From the NCBI RefSeq assembly GCF_001006805.1, contig NZ_LN811351.1, positions 509,340 through 573,339 on the forward strand: a stretch of DNA of 64,000 nucleotides, read 5' to 3'. The number at the start of each line of letters is the position of its first letter. Within the stretch, counting starts at the first letter, position 1. Below the pieces are notes generated by a model. It had not been told where the DNA came from. It saw only the letters and a program-made list of their open reading frames with translations, and made no database searches. Below, piece after piece: positions 44,488 to 53,640 of this stretch. Origin of the DNA: Microvirga massiliensis. Its GTDB lineage: Bacteria; Pseudomonadota; Alphaproteobacteria; Rhizobiales; Beijerinckiaceae. A program made the translations under genes and the position numbers.

Positions 44488-46809
44488 GTGGCAACTGCGA
44501 AATTCGGCGTCGGTCAGCCGATGCGACGCGTCGAGGACAGGCGTCTCCTGACCGGAGGCGGGAAATACACCGACGACTACACGCCCGAGGGATGCCTTCG
44601 CGCGATCGTCGTCCGCAGCCCCCATGCGCATGCGCGATTCACGATCACGGATGCCGCTACGGCGCGAGCCATGCCTGACGTCAGGCTGATTCTGACTGCG
44701 GACGAGGTCTCGCATCTCGGCCCTGTGCCGTGCCTCGCTCCCGTGCCCAATGCCGACCGGACACAGAGCCATCTGGCGCATATCCCGGTACTCGCCAGGG
44801 GCGCCGTCAAGCATGTCGGGGATGCGGTCGCATTCGTGGTCGCAGACACGCTGGAGCAGGCCCGTGATGCTGCCGAAGCGCTGGAGATCGACTACGAGCC
44901 GCTTCCGGCCGTGAGCGATTCCCGCAGCGCTCTGGAAGCCGGTGCGCCCCTCGTCTGGAGCGAGGCTCCCGGCAATGTCGCTTTCGACACTGCCCTGGGG
45001 GATGAGGCTGCGGTCGACGCGGCCTTCGCGGCAGCGGATCGCGTCGTCTCCCTGACCATCGAAAACAATCGCGTCGTCTCGAACTTCATGGAAACGCGCG
45101 GTGTCGTTGCGGAATACGACACGCGCAATGAGAGCTTCACGCTGACGCTCTCGAGCCAGGGCGTTCATAGCCTGCGCGATACGCTCGCGAAGGAGATCCT
45201 GAAAATCGATTCCGACAAGGTCCGCGTCGTGACCGGCGACGTCGGCGGCGGATTCGGGACGAAGACTTTCATGTATCGAGAATATCCGCTGGCGGCGGAG
45301 GCGGCCCGGCGGCTCGGTCGAGCCGTCAAGTGGGTTGCCGATCGCAGCGATCACTTCACGGGCGACTCGCAGGGACGCGACAATGTCTCGACGGGTTCCG
45401 TTGCGCTCGATGCGGCCGGTCGGTTTCTCGCGATGCGGTTCGACATCATCGGCAATCTGGGCGCATACCTGTCGCAGTTCGGCCCCTTCATCCCGTATCT
45501 CGGTGCCACGATGATGACGGGCGTCTACCGCACGCCGCTGATTCATGTGCGTGTGCGGGGCGTTTACACGAACACGGTGCCTGTCGATGCCTATCGCGGC
45601 GCGGGCCGGCCCGAGGCCGCCTATCTTCTCGAACGGCTCGTCGACCATGCCGCCCGCGAGACGGGAATTGCGCCCGAGGAGATCCGGCGCAGGAATTTTG
45701 TTCGCCCCGACGAGATGCCCTACACGACTCCGGTCGGCGAGCGCACTTACGATACGGGTGATTTCAATGCCCATATGACTCGGGCTCTCGAGCAGGCCGA
45801 CTGGGCCGGTTTCGAGGACCGGGCGCGCGCGAGCCGTCAGGCAGGACGACTGCGTGGGATCGGGCTTGCAACCTACATCGAGTGCACCGCCTGGGGCGAA
45901 GGAGAGGACGTCAAAGTTCAACTCGAGCAGGACGGAACGATCACCGTCTATTCGGGAACGCAATCGAACGGGCAGGGGCACGCGACTGCTTATGCGCAGT
46001 TCGTCTCCCAGCATCTCGATCTTCCTCTCGAACAGATCCGTGTCATGCAGGGAGATACGGTGCAGGTCGCGACCGGAAACGGGACGGGAGGCTCACGCTC
46101 AATCCCGGTGGGTGGAATTTCGGTTTCCGTGGCCTCGCGCGACCTCGCGGCGAAGCTGAAGGATCTCGCGTCGGAGCACCTCGAGGCGGGGGTCTCAGAC
46201 CTCGAGATCGGGGAGGGCGCCGTGCGCGTGGCCGGAACGGATCGTCGGATCACCTTCGCGGAGCTGGCACAGCTGCCTCGAGCAACTGATGAGAGGCGCA
46301 CCGGCTCAGGCGATTTCACCCCACCGGACGCCACTTACCCGAACGGGACGCATATCGCGGAGGTCGAGGTCGATCCCGAGACTGGCACCACCAGGATCGC
46401 GCGATACACGATCGTCGACGATTTCGGGATGACGGTGAATCCGCTCCTCCTCGAGGGGCAGGTCCATGGCGGCATCACGCAAGGCGTTGGGCAGGCGCTC
46501 CTCGAGCGGACCGTCTACGACGCGGAGGGGCAGCTCCTGACGGCAAGTTTCATGGATTACTGTGTGCCCCGCGCCGAGGACGTCCCGCTTTTCCACTTCG
46601 AGACGCTGAACGTTCCGTCCACGACCAATCCGCTCGGCATTAAGGGGGCTGGGGAGGCGGGTTCCATCGGTTCGTGCCCGGCCGTCGCGAATGCCGTCGT
46701 GGACGCGCTCCACCGCGCCTCCGGGATACGCCATATCGACATGCCTGCAACGCCCGCTCGTGTCTTCGCCGCGCTCCGCTCCGCCAGGGCGCAGATGCCG
46801 GTTGCGTGA
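44488..46809 (+). CDS. Xanthine dehydrogenase-family molybdopterin subunit (CoxL-like)
   Basis: 773 aa. N-terminal Ald_Xan_dh_C domain (RRVEDRRLLTGGGKYTDDY) followed by the large Mo-cofactor domain: VTGDVGGGFGTKTFMYREYP, VDAYRGAGRPEAAYLLERL (active-site loop), GTQSNGQGHATAYAQF, and the C-terminal IKGAGEAGSIGSCPAVANAVVDAL with the catalytic Glu. The AYRGAGRPEA loop is unlike the AYRCSFR loop of form I CO dehydrogenase, so this is a form II-like hydroxylase of unknown substrate. It starts with GTG after GAGG. The FAD and [2Fe-2S] subunits are not adjacent. Confidence 0.9.
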   Translation: MATAKFGVGQPMRRVEDRRLLTGGGKYTDDYTPEGCLRAIVVRSPHAHARFTITDAATARAMPDVRLILTADEVSHLGPVPCLAPVPNADRTQSHLAHIPVLARGAVKHVGDAVAFVVADTLEQARDAAEALEIDYEPLPAVSDSRSALEAGAPLVWSEAPGNVAFDTALGDEAAVDAAFAAADRVVSLTIENNRVVSNFMETRGVVAEYDTRNESFTLTLSSQGVHSLRDTLAKEILKIDSDKVRVVTGDVGGGFGTKTFMYREYPLAAEAARRLGRAVKWVADRSDHFTGDSQGRDNVSTGSVALDAAGRFLAMRFDIIGNLGAYLSQFGPFIPYLGATMMTGVYRTPLIHVRVRGVYTNTVPVDAYRGAGRPEAAYLLERLVDHAARETGIAPEEIRRRNFVRPDEMPYTTPVGERTYDTGDFNAHMTRALEQADWAGFEDRARASRQAGRLRGIGLATYIECTAWGEGEDVKVQLEQDGTITVYSGTQSNGQGHATAYAQFVSQHLDLPLEQIRVMQGDTVQVATGNGTGGSRSIPVGGISVSVASRDLAAKLKDLASEHLEAGVSDLEIGEGAVRVAGTDRRITFAELAQLPRATDERRTGSGDFTPPDATYPNGTHIAEVEVDPETGTTRIARYTIVDDFGMTVNPLLLEGQVHGGITQGVGQALLERTVYDAEGQLLTASFMDYCVPRAEDVPLFHFETLNVPSTTNPLGIKGAGEAGSIGSCPAVANAVVDALHRASGIRHIDMPATPARVFAALRSARAQMPVA

Positions 46810-47679
46810 GGGGCTCGGGAGGCGCAGACGAGGCAATCCAGCCGCAATCGTGGGGAACTGGATGGCTTCGTTTTGCCAAATTTGAAATCCGATCCGGTGA
46901 GGCGCCACGAGTGAGACGAAACGTTATAGTCGAGCCGCTGCCGCCTACCGCTTCATCCCGTGCTGGGGCGGCAGAAGGCTTGACTGGCAAAGAGGTCATC
47001 TTCGGCCTCAGGGCGGAGAGGCGGCGGGATCATATGCACTGGCACTGCTAAAAGCGGGGACCGTGCCCAAAGGTGTTGGTCGCGAGTAGACCAATGGGAT
47101 AGGGTGGACACGCCAGTCTCGGAGAAAGGCTGCTGATCCTATGAATGCGGTCGGATACTCGGCCGTGTTGTATGCGGGTTCGGTAATCCGAGGTCAAACT
47201 CGCGCAGATTGATGCGCGCACGATCAGCACCTGCAATAAGCTTCGCCTATGTGCCGAGAGGAAACTTATATTGGCCTAGCCTACGGAGCTAGACTTATTT
47301 CTTCTTCATCAAGGAGAATAGGCACTGAACAGCTCAGGATTGACCATCAAAGGAATCACGTTGGGACACGGGCGTGAGAGCTTTTGTTCTGGTCTCAGGC
47401 TGGAGGACCTCGATTGCACGTCGACAACAGCGACGGCCTTCCCCCACGGAAATGCTGTCAATCAGATCTGTCTGTTCTCGTCGGCCTCGTGACGCCGTTG
47501 CTTAGCTTCGGCATGTGGAGTTGGATCTACGCGCCTGGCTGCGATGGAGATTCACCTAAACGCCTGGTGAAACAAAAGGCAAATATATGATACAGATTAT
47601 CCCGTGCAGTGAGGCCAATAGTAAGATTTTGAGAAAGCCTGCATCCAGTGTTTGCGAGGAACTATAGGGAGAAACGTTC
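46810..47679. other. Long gene-free region at the left edge of the sulfonate island
   Basis: About 870 bp without a convincing gene. Composition shifts toward AT across it (for example AAAGGCAAATATATGATAC near 47577). Short frames at 47048-47236 (minus) and 47384-47590 (plus) have no recognisable family and poor start contexts. The sorA promoter must lie near its 3' end. It could hold remnants of mobile DNA, but none is identifiable. Confidence 0.5.
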
Positions 47680-48888
47680 ATGGCAAACAGGCGAGAAATT
47701 CTTAGATACGCTGGGCTGGGAACGCTGGTTCTTGTCGGCGCGTCGCTAAAATCTATGCGAGCAGTGGCGGACGATGCAGTGATGCTTCCCTTCGAGAATG
47801 GTGAGCGGCCGCTGGTGCGCTATCCGGGTAAGCGCCCGCTGCTGCAGATGACGAGCCGACCGCCTCAGCTCGAGACGCCTTTTTCCGTATTCGACGAAGG
47901 TGTCATCACGCCGAACGATGCCTTCTTCGTCCGCTACCATCTCGCTGACATCCCGCTATCGATCGACCCTGAAACTTTCCGTCTTGAAGTTAGGGGCTAT
48001 GTCGACAATCCGATATCGCTTTCGCTGGCTGAGTTGAAGACGATGACGCCGGTAGAGATTGTCGCCGTCAATCAGTGCTCGGGCAATTCGCGAGGCTTCT
48101 TTGAGCCGCGTGTAGCCGGTGGGCAACTCGCCAATGGCGCAATGGGCAATGCGCGCTGGATGGGTGTGCCGCTAAAGTCCGTGCTCGACAAGGCAGGCGT
48201 CAAGGCAGGAGCCGTGCAGGTCGCATTCGATGGGCTCGACGGGCCGGTGCTGCCTGAAACGCCAGACTACGCCAAGGCTCTTGCGATCGACCATGCGCGC
48301 GACGGCGAGGTGATGCTCGCTTACGCGATGAACGGGCAGGATCTGCCCTGGCTCAACGGCTATCCGCTTCGTCTCGTGGTGCCGGGATTCTACGGCACCT
48401 ATTGGGTCAAGCACCTCAACGCGATTACGGTGCTCGACAAGCCGTACGAAGGCTTCTGGATGAAGACAGCTTATCGCATTCCGAGCAATGCCTGTGCCTG
48501 TACCGAGCCAGGCCAACCTCCGACCGGCACAGTGCCGATCAACCGCTTGAGTATTCGTTCTTTCCTCACGAACCTGACGGACGGTGCCAAGGTCCGTGTC
48601 GGGCGAACGGACCTGCGTGGTATCGCTTTCAACGGTGGTTCCGGAATAAAGGAGGTCGATGTCTCGCTGGATGACGGTAAGTCATGGATCCGCGCGGAGC
48701 TCGGAGACGACCTCGGCCGGTACTCCTTCAGGTCCTGGACGCTTCAGGTTGATTTGCCTGCGGGCTCGCATGCAATTCGAGTACGCGCGACCGGCAACGA
48801 CGGGGTGAGCCAGCCAATGGAGCCACGCTGGAACCCGGCCGGGTACATGCGTAACGTGGTCGAGATCACCCGAGTGCAGGCAGTGTGA
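47680..48888 (+). CDS. sorA: Sulfite dehydrogenase molybdenum subunit (SorA-type)
   Basis: 402 aa. Twin-arginine leader MANRREILRYAGLG, then the sulfite-oxidase Mo-cofactor domain with Cys133 in AVNQCSGNSRGFF as the molybdenum ligand, the GVPLKSVLDKAGV segment, GYPLRLVVPGFYGTYWVKHL, and a C-terminal Mo-co dimerisation domain (GIKEVDVSLDDGKSWIRAEL, WNPAGYMRN). It oxidises sulfite to sulfate in the periplasm and passes electrons to the cytochrome c encoded next. A role in removing sulfite made by MsmABCD is a natural inference. Confidence 0.92.
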   Translation: MANRREILRYAGLGTLVLVGASLKSMRAVADDAVMLPFENGERPLVRYPGKRPLLQMTSRPPQLETPFSVFDEGVITPNDAFFVRYHLADIPLSIDPETFRLEVRGYVDNPISLSLAELKTMTPVEIVAVNQCSGNSRGFFEPRVAGGQLANGAMGNARWMGVPLKSVLDKAGVKAGAVQVAFDGLDGPVLPETPDYAKALAIDHARDGEVMLAYAMNGQDLPWLNGYPLRLVVPGFYGTYWVKHLNAITVLDKPYEGFWMKTAYRIPSNACACTEPGQPPTGTVPINRLSIRSFLTNLTDGAKVRVGRTDLRGIAFNGGSGIKEVDVSLDDGKSWIRAELGDDLGRYSFRSWTLQVDLPAGSHAIRVRATGNDGVSQPMEPRWNPAGYMRNVVEITRVQAV

Positions 48889-48899
48889 GGGAGATGATG

Positions 48900-49220
48900 A
48901 TGACAACGAGGAAACTTCTCTCCGCTATCGCGAGTGCGGGCATGCTGACTGCCGGTGGAGCTCTTGCCGAGCCACGCACTTACGAACTCCCACAGTCAAC
49001 AACGCAACTGCGGCAGCTCAAGGGGTACGAGGTCGGCTTCGAGGCGGCTCAGATCAACTGCGTGAGCTGCCACTCCGTGGATTACATCGCGATGCAGCCC
49101 CCAAAGAAAGGCAAGGCCTTCTGGGAGAGCGAGGTGGTCAAGATGATAAAGGTGTACCATGCGCCCATCGGTGAAGATGACAGCAAGGCAATTGCCGCCT
49201 ATCTTGCTAAGGCATATTGA
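48900..49220 (+). CDS. sorB: Sulfite dehydrogenase cytochrome c subunit (SorB-type)
   Basis: 106 aa. The signal peptide (LLSAIASAGMLTAGGALA) is followed by a single c-type haem site CVSCH, with a Met (DYIAMQPP) as a possible distal ligand. It is the electron acceptor of SorA. Three ATGs (48894, 48897, 48900) are in frame; the last has the best spacing to AGGGAG. It starts 11 bp after the sorA stop, so the two are translationally close. Confidence 0.88.
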   Translation: MTTRKLLSAIASAGMLTAGGALAEPRTYELPQSTTQLRQLKGYEVGFEAAQINCVSCHSVDYIAMQPPKKGKAFWESEVVKMIKVYHAPIGEDDSKAIAAYLAKAY

Positions 49221-50438
49221 GTTTATCCAAGGGTCGCTGCCGCAGCTGCCCGCGTGAACCTGTTTAAAGATGTATTGGGCAATGTCCAGACGAGGGAATA
49301 TATCCAAGAAAACCAAAAACTGTCATCGTTGACTCTGAAGCTACAAAGAATTTCTGTGTTTCCGTCTTGTATAATGCTTCGTATCGATTTGAATGCCTGC
49401 AAACGTTGAGCATCTAAGTGGCTCTATGCCTCGATACTCGACGAGCAGAGTTCGCCACCTTTGGCCGTTTTGAGCCTTGCTATTCCCCTCTTTCGGATGT
49501 AGTCGCAGACGGATGATGATCTGCTGGCGAGGCTGATTGCCGCTGCCCTGGGACACAGTGTAAAAATAAAACGCGGAACATTGAGGCTGGGCCGTGTATT
49601 GGTTGCACTTTGTAGCCTTCGCGCCCGGCAGTCGGACGCGTTTATGGGCTTCGCCCTGATGGATCTCATGCTTTGTGTAGGCCTGCGGTAAAGTGCAGTG
49701 AAAAAGGGACCTGAGTAATTTTAGATGGTTATGGTTTTTGCAGAGGCTGCTGCATTCACCTTTGGTTGCGCGTTGATACATCGTTTTCGCGCTTACCCGG
49801 CCTTGGTTACGTTGATACTGGCTATTCTTCTCGCTGTTTTGGCCTTTTCTGTCTGCGTCTATGTGAACTGGCAAGTCATCGGCGATTTGTGTGGTAGCTC
49901 TGGGAGCCGACCCCGCTTTCCTTCCGAGTACTGTACTGGACTCGTGAATCCGTAGGACTGTTTCGACCTATGCGAGTCTAAACCACGGTTCGTGAGATAG
50001 CTCCGGCCTTGATCCATTGAGACGGCATTGGGCAAGGCGTCAGTCTTCTTCGAGGGCGCCTCCTTTATTAACGTCGCGCGCTTCAAGACCGAGCGCCCAC
50101 TTGGCATGTGCTGGATAATTGACCTCGGCTGTCCGAGACAGGTTCGAGGACGGGTCGGCGAGACCCGCCGATGCAAGCTGGCGCCGACGAACTGGCTTCG
50201 CGTGCGCGGCGCATCAGCCTTCGACCGTCGAAGGGCTAACCTCGTAGCGCCGGCTGCATGCCGGACGGAACTGCCAGTCTCAACTGCCAGCACGATACGC
50301 GCTCGCAGGTCCGGACAATAACGAGGCCATCATGATCAGCTCCGCCGCGATCTGAAAGGCCGCGAACCCGAACTTTGGACCTTTTGCATACGCCAAAAAT
50401 GCTCCACCACGATCTAAACTTGAGTCTTGCAGAAGAGA
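49221..50438. other. Gene-poor region downstream of sorAB
   Basis: About 1.2 kb. It contains one weak candidate for a small membrane protein at 49725-49955. The minus-strand frame at 49341-49874 reads like noise. A minus-strand segment near 50280-50405 reads AYAKGPKFGFAAFQIAAEL and ELIMMASLLSGPA, which looks protein-like but lacks a start, so it may be a gene remnant. No inverted repeats of an IS end were found. Confidence 0.4.
49725..49955 (+). CDS. Possible small membrane protein
   Basis: 76 aa. Hydrophobic stretch VTLILAILLAVLAFSVCVYV after FTFGCALIHRFRAYPAL gives one or two membrane segments, followed by a polar tail. No clear ribosome-binding site and no family. It may be chance. Confidence 0.25.
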   Translation: MVMVFAEAAAFTFGCALIHRFRAYPALVTLILAILLAVLAFSVCVYVNWQVIGDLCGSSGSRPRFPSEYCTGLVNP

Positions 50439-50458
50439 GCCGGACCAGGAGGTCCGGC
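50439..50458 (-). terminator. Hairpin terminator of the MFS gene
   Basis: GCCGGACC-AGGA-GGTCCGGC: an 8 bp perfect stem with a 4 nt loop, 41 bp beyond the MFS stop on the minus strand. It is followed by TCTCTTCT, a pyrimidine-rich stretch consistent with intrinsic termination. Confidence 0.65.
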
Positions 50459-50499
50459 ATGAAAAGTGGACAATGAGCGATGTAACTGGCACAGAGTCG

Positions 50500-51837
50500 C
50501 TAACTTACCTGGCCGCCCTCCGTTGTTTCGCCGATATCGTGCTCCTTCCGGCCGAGCGACTCAGGGCCAAAGACGTAAGCCAGCAGTGCGCAGACCAGGA
50601 CGACGCAGGAGTATTTCATTGCGTCACCCATGCCTCCGGGAGCCACACTCGCGAGCCAAGCGATAGCAACAGGCGCAAAGATCGACGGAAAGCGGCCAAG
50701 CGCAACCGAGCACCCAAAGCCCGAGCCGCGGATCTCAGTCGGGAACAACTCGGCCACATGCACCATCCCGATGGCCCAAGAGCCGCCGATTCCGCCGAAT
50801 GCGAGGATTCCAAAGAGCACGAACAGTGGAATTGACGTCGTTGAGAACATTACCCAGAGAGAAATTGCCAAGATAATCAGGGTTACGGACCCTGCAATCT
50901 TGCGACCGAGTCTGTCGGAAAGAGCGCCACAGATGATCGAGAAGGCGAACATCGAGAGGTTAAACAGGCCGAGCGTTGCCACCGCAACGGTCGTGCTCAT
51001 CTTGAGTTCGGATACCATGAACGGGACTGCGAATACGGTCTCTGCATAATAGATGCATGCCAAAGAGACGTAGATCAGGGAGCCCCAAACGAGATTACGT
51101 CGGATCGTTGGGCTTGCCTTGAGAGATGACCAGAAAGAAATGGGTTTGCGACGAGCCTGCTTCAATCTCTCCATTGTGGCGAGATAGCTGGGGCTTTCTT
51201 CAAGCTGCATTCGTACGAACAAGATGATAATTGCCGGAAGAACTGCAAGAAAGTACATAGCCCGCCAGCCGAGCCACTCAAGAATGAGTGCGGATACCAG
51301 TGCCGCATATACGACCCCGAGCGCGTAACCGGCGAACATCAGGCCGGCGCCAAGCCCCCGATTCTTACTATCCCAGGACTCGACGACGTAGGGGACTCCG
51401 ACCGTTAGCTCGCCACCGCCGCCCACGCCCGTAAAGAAGCGGCCGATTGCAAATTGGACCGGGTTCGTTGCAAAGCCCGTCAATGCAGTCACGCTACCAT
51501 AGGCGAAGATGGAAAACCCCAGGGTATGCTTCCGCCCAAACCGATCGCCAAGTAATCCGAAAACGTAGCTGCCGAGCATGTATCCCGCAATGAAGATCGA
51601 GCCAATAATCCCCATGACCTGGATGCTGACATTGAAATCGAGCGCAATCAGCGCGAGTGTCATGCCGTAAATATTGATCGCATACGCGTCGAACAGATAC
51701 CCTAGAGTTGCTGCCAACGTGATAGTGTTGCGCGCCTTCTTAGTAATTTTGGGCTCTTCCGCGGCAGCGTGCTCAACCGCCTCCGCAGGTTCAAAAATCT
51801 TATCGACCGAACCTACTGTGCTGATCCCTGTAGTCAT
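50500..51837 (-). CDS. MFS transporter, possible organic-anion permease of the sulfonate island
   Basis: 445 aa, 12 predicted helices. N-terminal cytoplasmic tail of about 35 residues, then TLAATLGYLFDAYAINIYGM (the Asp in helix 1 is typical of metabolite:H+ symporters), GLLGDRFGRKHTLGFSIF, GRFFTGVGGGGELTVGVPYVVES and ALSDRLGRKIAGSVT. It is divergent from the amidohydrolase-like gene at 52691. No ABC importer for methanesulfonate (msmEFGH) is present in the window, so this permease is a candidate uptake system. Its actual substrate is unknown. Confidence 0.85.
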   Translation of the reverse strand: MTTGISTVGSVDKIFEPAEAVEHAAAEEPKITKKARNTITLAATLGYLFDAYAINIYGMTLALIALDFNVSIQVMGIIGSIFIAGYMLGSYVFGLLGDRFGRKHTLGFSIFAYGSVTALTGFATNPVQFAIGRFFTGVGGGGELTVGVPYVVESWDSKNRGLGAGLMFAGYALGVVYAALVSALILEWLGWRAMYFLAVLPAIIILFVRMQLEESPSYLATMERLKQARRKPISFWSSLKASPTIRRNLVWGSLIYVSLACIYYAETVFAVPFMVSELKMSTTVAVATLGLFNLSMFAFSIICGALSDRLGRKIAGSVTLIILAISLWVMFSTTSIPLFVLFGILAFGGIGGSWAIGMVHVAELFPTEIRGSGFGCSVALGRFPSIFAPVAIAWLASVAPGGMGDAMKYSCVVLVCALLAYVFGPESLGRKEHDIGETTEGGQVS

Positions 51838-52690
51838 TGTAGCGTTCCTCCTATTTCCGGTTGTTGTCTGATTGAGGCTGAATCCTCCTCGCCCGAGAGA
51901 GTAATTTATCCAAATCGCGACCGTAGCTGTGACAAACGCAAATCATGACTTTCGATGAGTTCGGACTGAGCGTGACGCAGCCATATCGCCATCGAGATAG
52001 GTAGCTCTCCAATGGTTCTCCTTAGAGATGCAACTTGGGATGATCTGACTCGTAAGAAACAGTCCGCTATGATCTAAACCGACTATCGACGCACGTGAGG
52101 CAAATGGGCGAAGTACAAACCCGCTCGTCCGTTTGCCGCTGCAACGACTACTTCGGCGGCCAGAAAATGATGTCATCGCAGTCCAGCAGTAAGCAGGAAG
52201 AGCAATAGCGCCCGCCGTGTGCATATTCATACAACCATTCGGCCCTCCGCTATTCCGTTACCGAGGTGCAAAACAAGGCACACCTAAACCTTGCCGGTAT
52301 TCTGCTCCGTGAGCTAATATTTATTCAAGAGGTATCGATAGGCGTTGCCTATGAAATGCATTGACGGCGATGTGGTGCCTCTCCGCGAACTCGTGTCAAG
52401 CCGCTAGGATGTGAGCAATAGCGCGTAGGGGACTGGCATTTCACATGAGCAGTTCCGAATAGAACGTGCCTATCCAGCGATCCGAACTTTCAAATATTTT
52501 CGAGCTGAGATGCGCCTCAAGGTAGCTCCGGTCCGATTCAGGTTCCTTCTGAGAGGGCGGATGATCAGACCGGATGTACATTCGCGACCAGCCTCCTCGG
52601 ACTAGAGACCGCTCCTGTGTGCAGTCTCTACGGAACGCAGAGGTTTGGGCCGCTTAGCGAAACGCCAGCATTTCAGGACGGAACTGGAAA
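51838..52690. other. Divergent intergenic region with a LysR-type site
   Basis: About 850 bp between the MFS gene and the amidohydrolase-like gene. Frames inside it (for example 51943-52230 minus) are not protein-like. The notable element is the perfect dyad at 52338-52352. Confidence 0.5.
52338..52352. promoter_or_regulatory. Candidate LysR-type operator (T-N11-A dyad)
   Basis: ATAGGC-GTT-GCCTAT is a perfect 6 bp inverted repeat that contains T-N11-A, the classical LTTR box. It lies between the divergent MFS and amidohydrolase-like genes. The half-site GTTGCCTAT recurs at 55900-55908 upstream of the lysR gene. Confidence 0.6.
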
Positions 52691-53566
52691 ATGATTTCTA
52701 AGCCAAGCCACCCGATCGTCGATATGCGGAGCCGGCCAGCCTTTCTTCACCCGTTCTTCGGGTCAACTCCCAATACGCCCCAGTTTGAAGTAGTGCGCTG
52801 GCTCAACAGGCGCGTCGGCAGCCGAGAGGTCGACCATTTTGCGCGAGCGCGCGATACCGACGGGTTTATCGCCGAGATGGGCGAAGCCGGGATTACAGTC
52901 GCGGTGATGGTCGCCCGGAGTGTTCCCAGCGTGCGGGTCAGCAACGACGATCTGAGCACGATCGCTGCCAGGGCACCGGGCCGTCTCATCGGTATCGCAT
53001 CTGTCGATCCGATTGAACTCGGCACCGATGCGGCGCTGGCAGAGGCGACGCGTGCCGTCCGTGAACTCGGCCTGAAGGGCATCAACCTCGATGCGGGATT
53101 TTATGCGGAGCCACTCAAGGCCACCGACGAGCGACTTATGCCACTGTACGAGTTGTGCCAGGCGCTCGAGGTTCCAGCTTTCATAATGTCCGGTCCTACG
53201 ACGCCGGATCTATCGTTCAATGATCCACTCGCAGTCGATGTCGTCGCGCGGACCTTCCCCCGGCTCAACATTGTTTGTTGTCACGGGTTCTATCCACGTG
53301 TTTCCGAGATCATTACGGTCGCGTTCCGCAATGAGAATGTCTTCGTCTCGCCCGACATGTATACCTTCTCTCCCGGAGGTGGCCTTTATGTCGAAGCCGC
53401 GAACGGCTTTATGAAAGATCAATTCCTCTTCGGAAGCTCTTATCCGTTCCGCCCGATGCGGCAGGGCGTGGAAGACTTCGGCGCGCTGGGCCTCTCCCAG
53501 GAGGCTTATGAGCATGCGACATTCAAGAATGCAAATCGTCTGTTCAGGCTTGGCATCAAATCTTGA
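52691..53566 (+). CDS. Amidohydrolase_2-fold protein without canonical metal ligands
   Basis: 291 aa. The overall pattern is Amidohydrolase_2 (TIM barrel): N-terminal HPIVDMRSRPAFL, RLIGIASVDPIE, LGLKGINLDAGFY, LNIVCCHGFYPRVSEI, FLFGSSYPFRPM and the C-terminal FKNANRLFRLG. The usual VDxHxH is VDMRSR (Arg13 and Arg15), and the usual GSDYP is GSSYP, so three metal ligands appear replaced. It may be metal-independent or non-catalytic. It precedes an unknown gene by 74 bp, probably as an operon. Confidence 0.8.
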   Translation: MISKPSHPIVDMRSRPAFLHPFFGSTPNTPQFEVVRWLNRRVGSREVDHFARARDTDGFIAEMGEAGITVAVMVARSVPSVRVSNDDLSTIAARAPGRLIGIASVDPIELGTDAALAEATRAVRELGLKGINLDAGFYAEPLKATDERLMPLYELCQALEVPAFIMSGPTTPDLSFNDPLAVDVVARTFPRLNIVCCHGFYPRVSEIITVAFRNENVFVSPDMYTFSPGGGLYVEAANGFMKDQFLFGSSYPFRPMRQGVEDFGALGLSQEAYEHATFKNANRLFRLGIKS

Positions 53567-53640
53567 TGCCAATCGGCATCCAGTATCGAAGAAACTCTTG
53601 TTCTGATCGAGCAGCAAAAAAGGGCGAGGGAGACGAAGAT

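Noticed and set aside
44320..46014. 564 aa minus-strand frame opposite the molybdo-hydroxylase gene
   Set aside because: Third-position GC bias keeps the opposite frame open; no domain is recognisable.
47040..47240. Insertion-sequence remnant near the left island edge
   Set aside because: Some words look IS-like, but I could not find terminal inverted repeats or a transposase motif.
47680..48888. MsrP/YedY or nitrate reductase instead of sulfite dehydrogenase
   Set aside because: A full C-terminal dimerisation domain and an adjacent mono-haem cytochrome c fit SorA/SorB; MsrP lacks both.
49341..49874. 177 aa minus-strand frame downstream of sorAB
   Set aside because: Very polar mixed composition, a phrase (YRGIEPLRC) typical of spurious translations, and no ribosome-binding site.
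51943..52230. 95 aa minus-strand frame in the MFS/amidohydrolase gap
   Set aside because: No start context, no family, and in a stretch with likely regulatory function.
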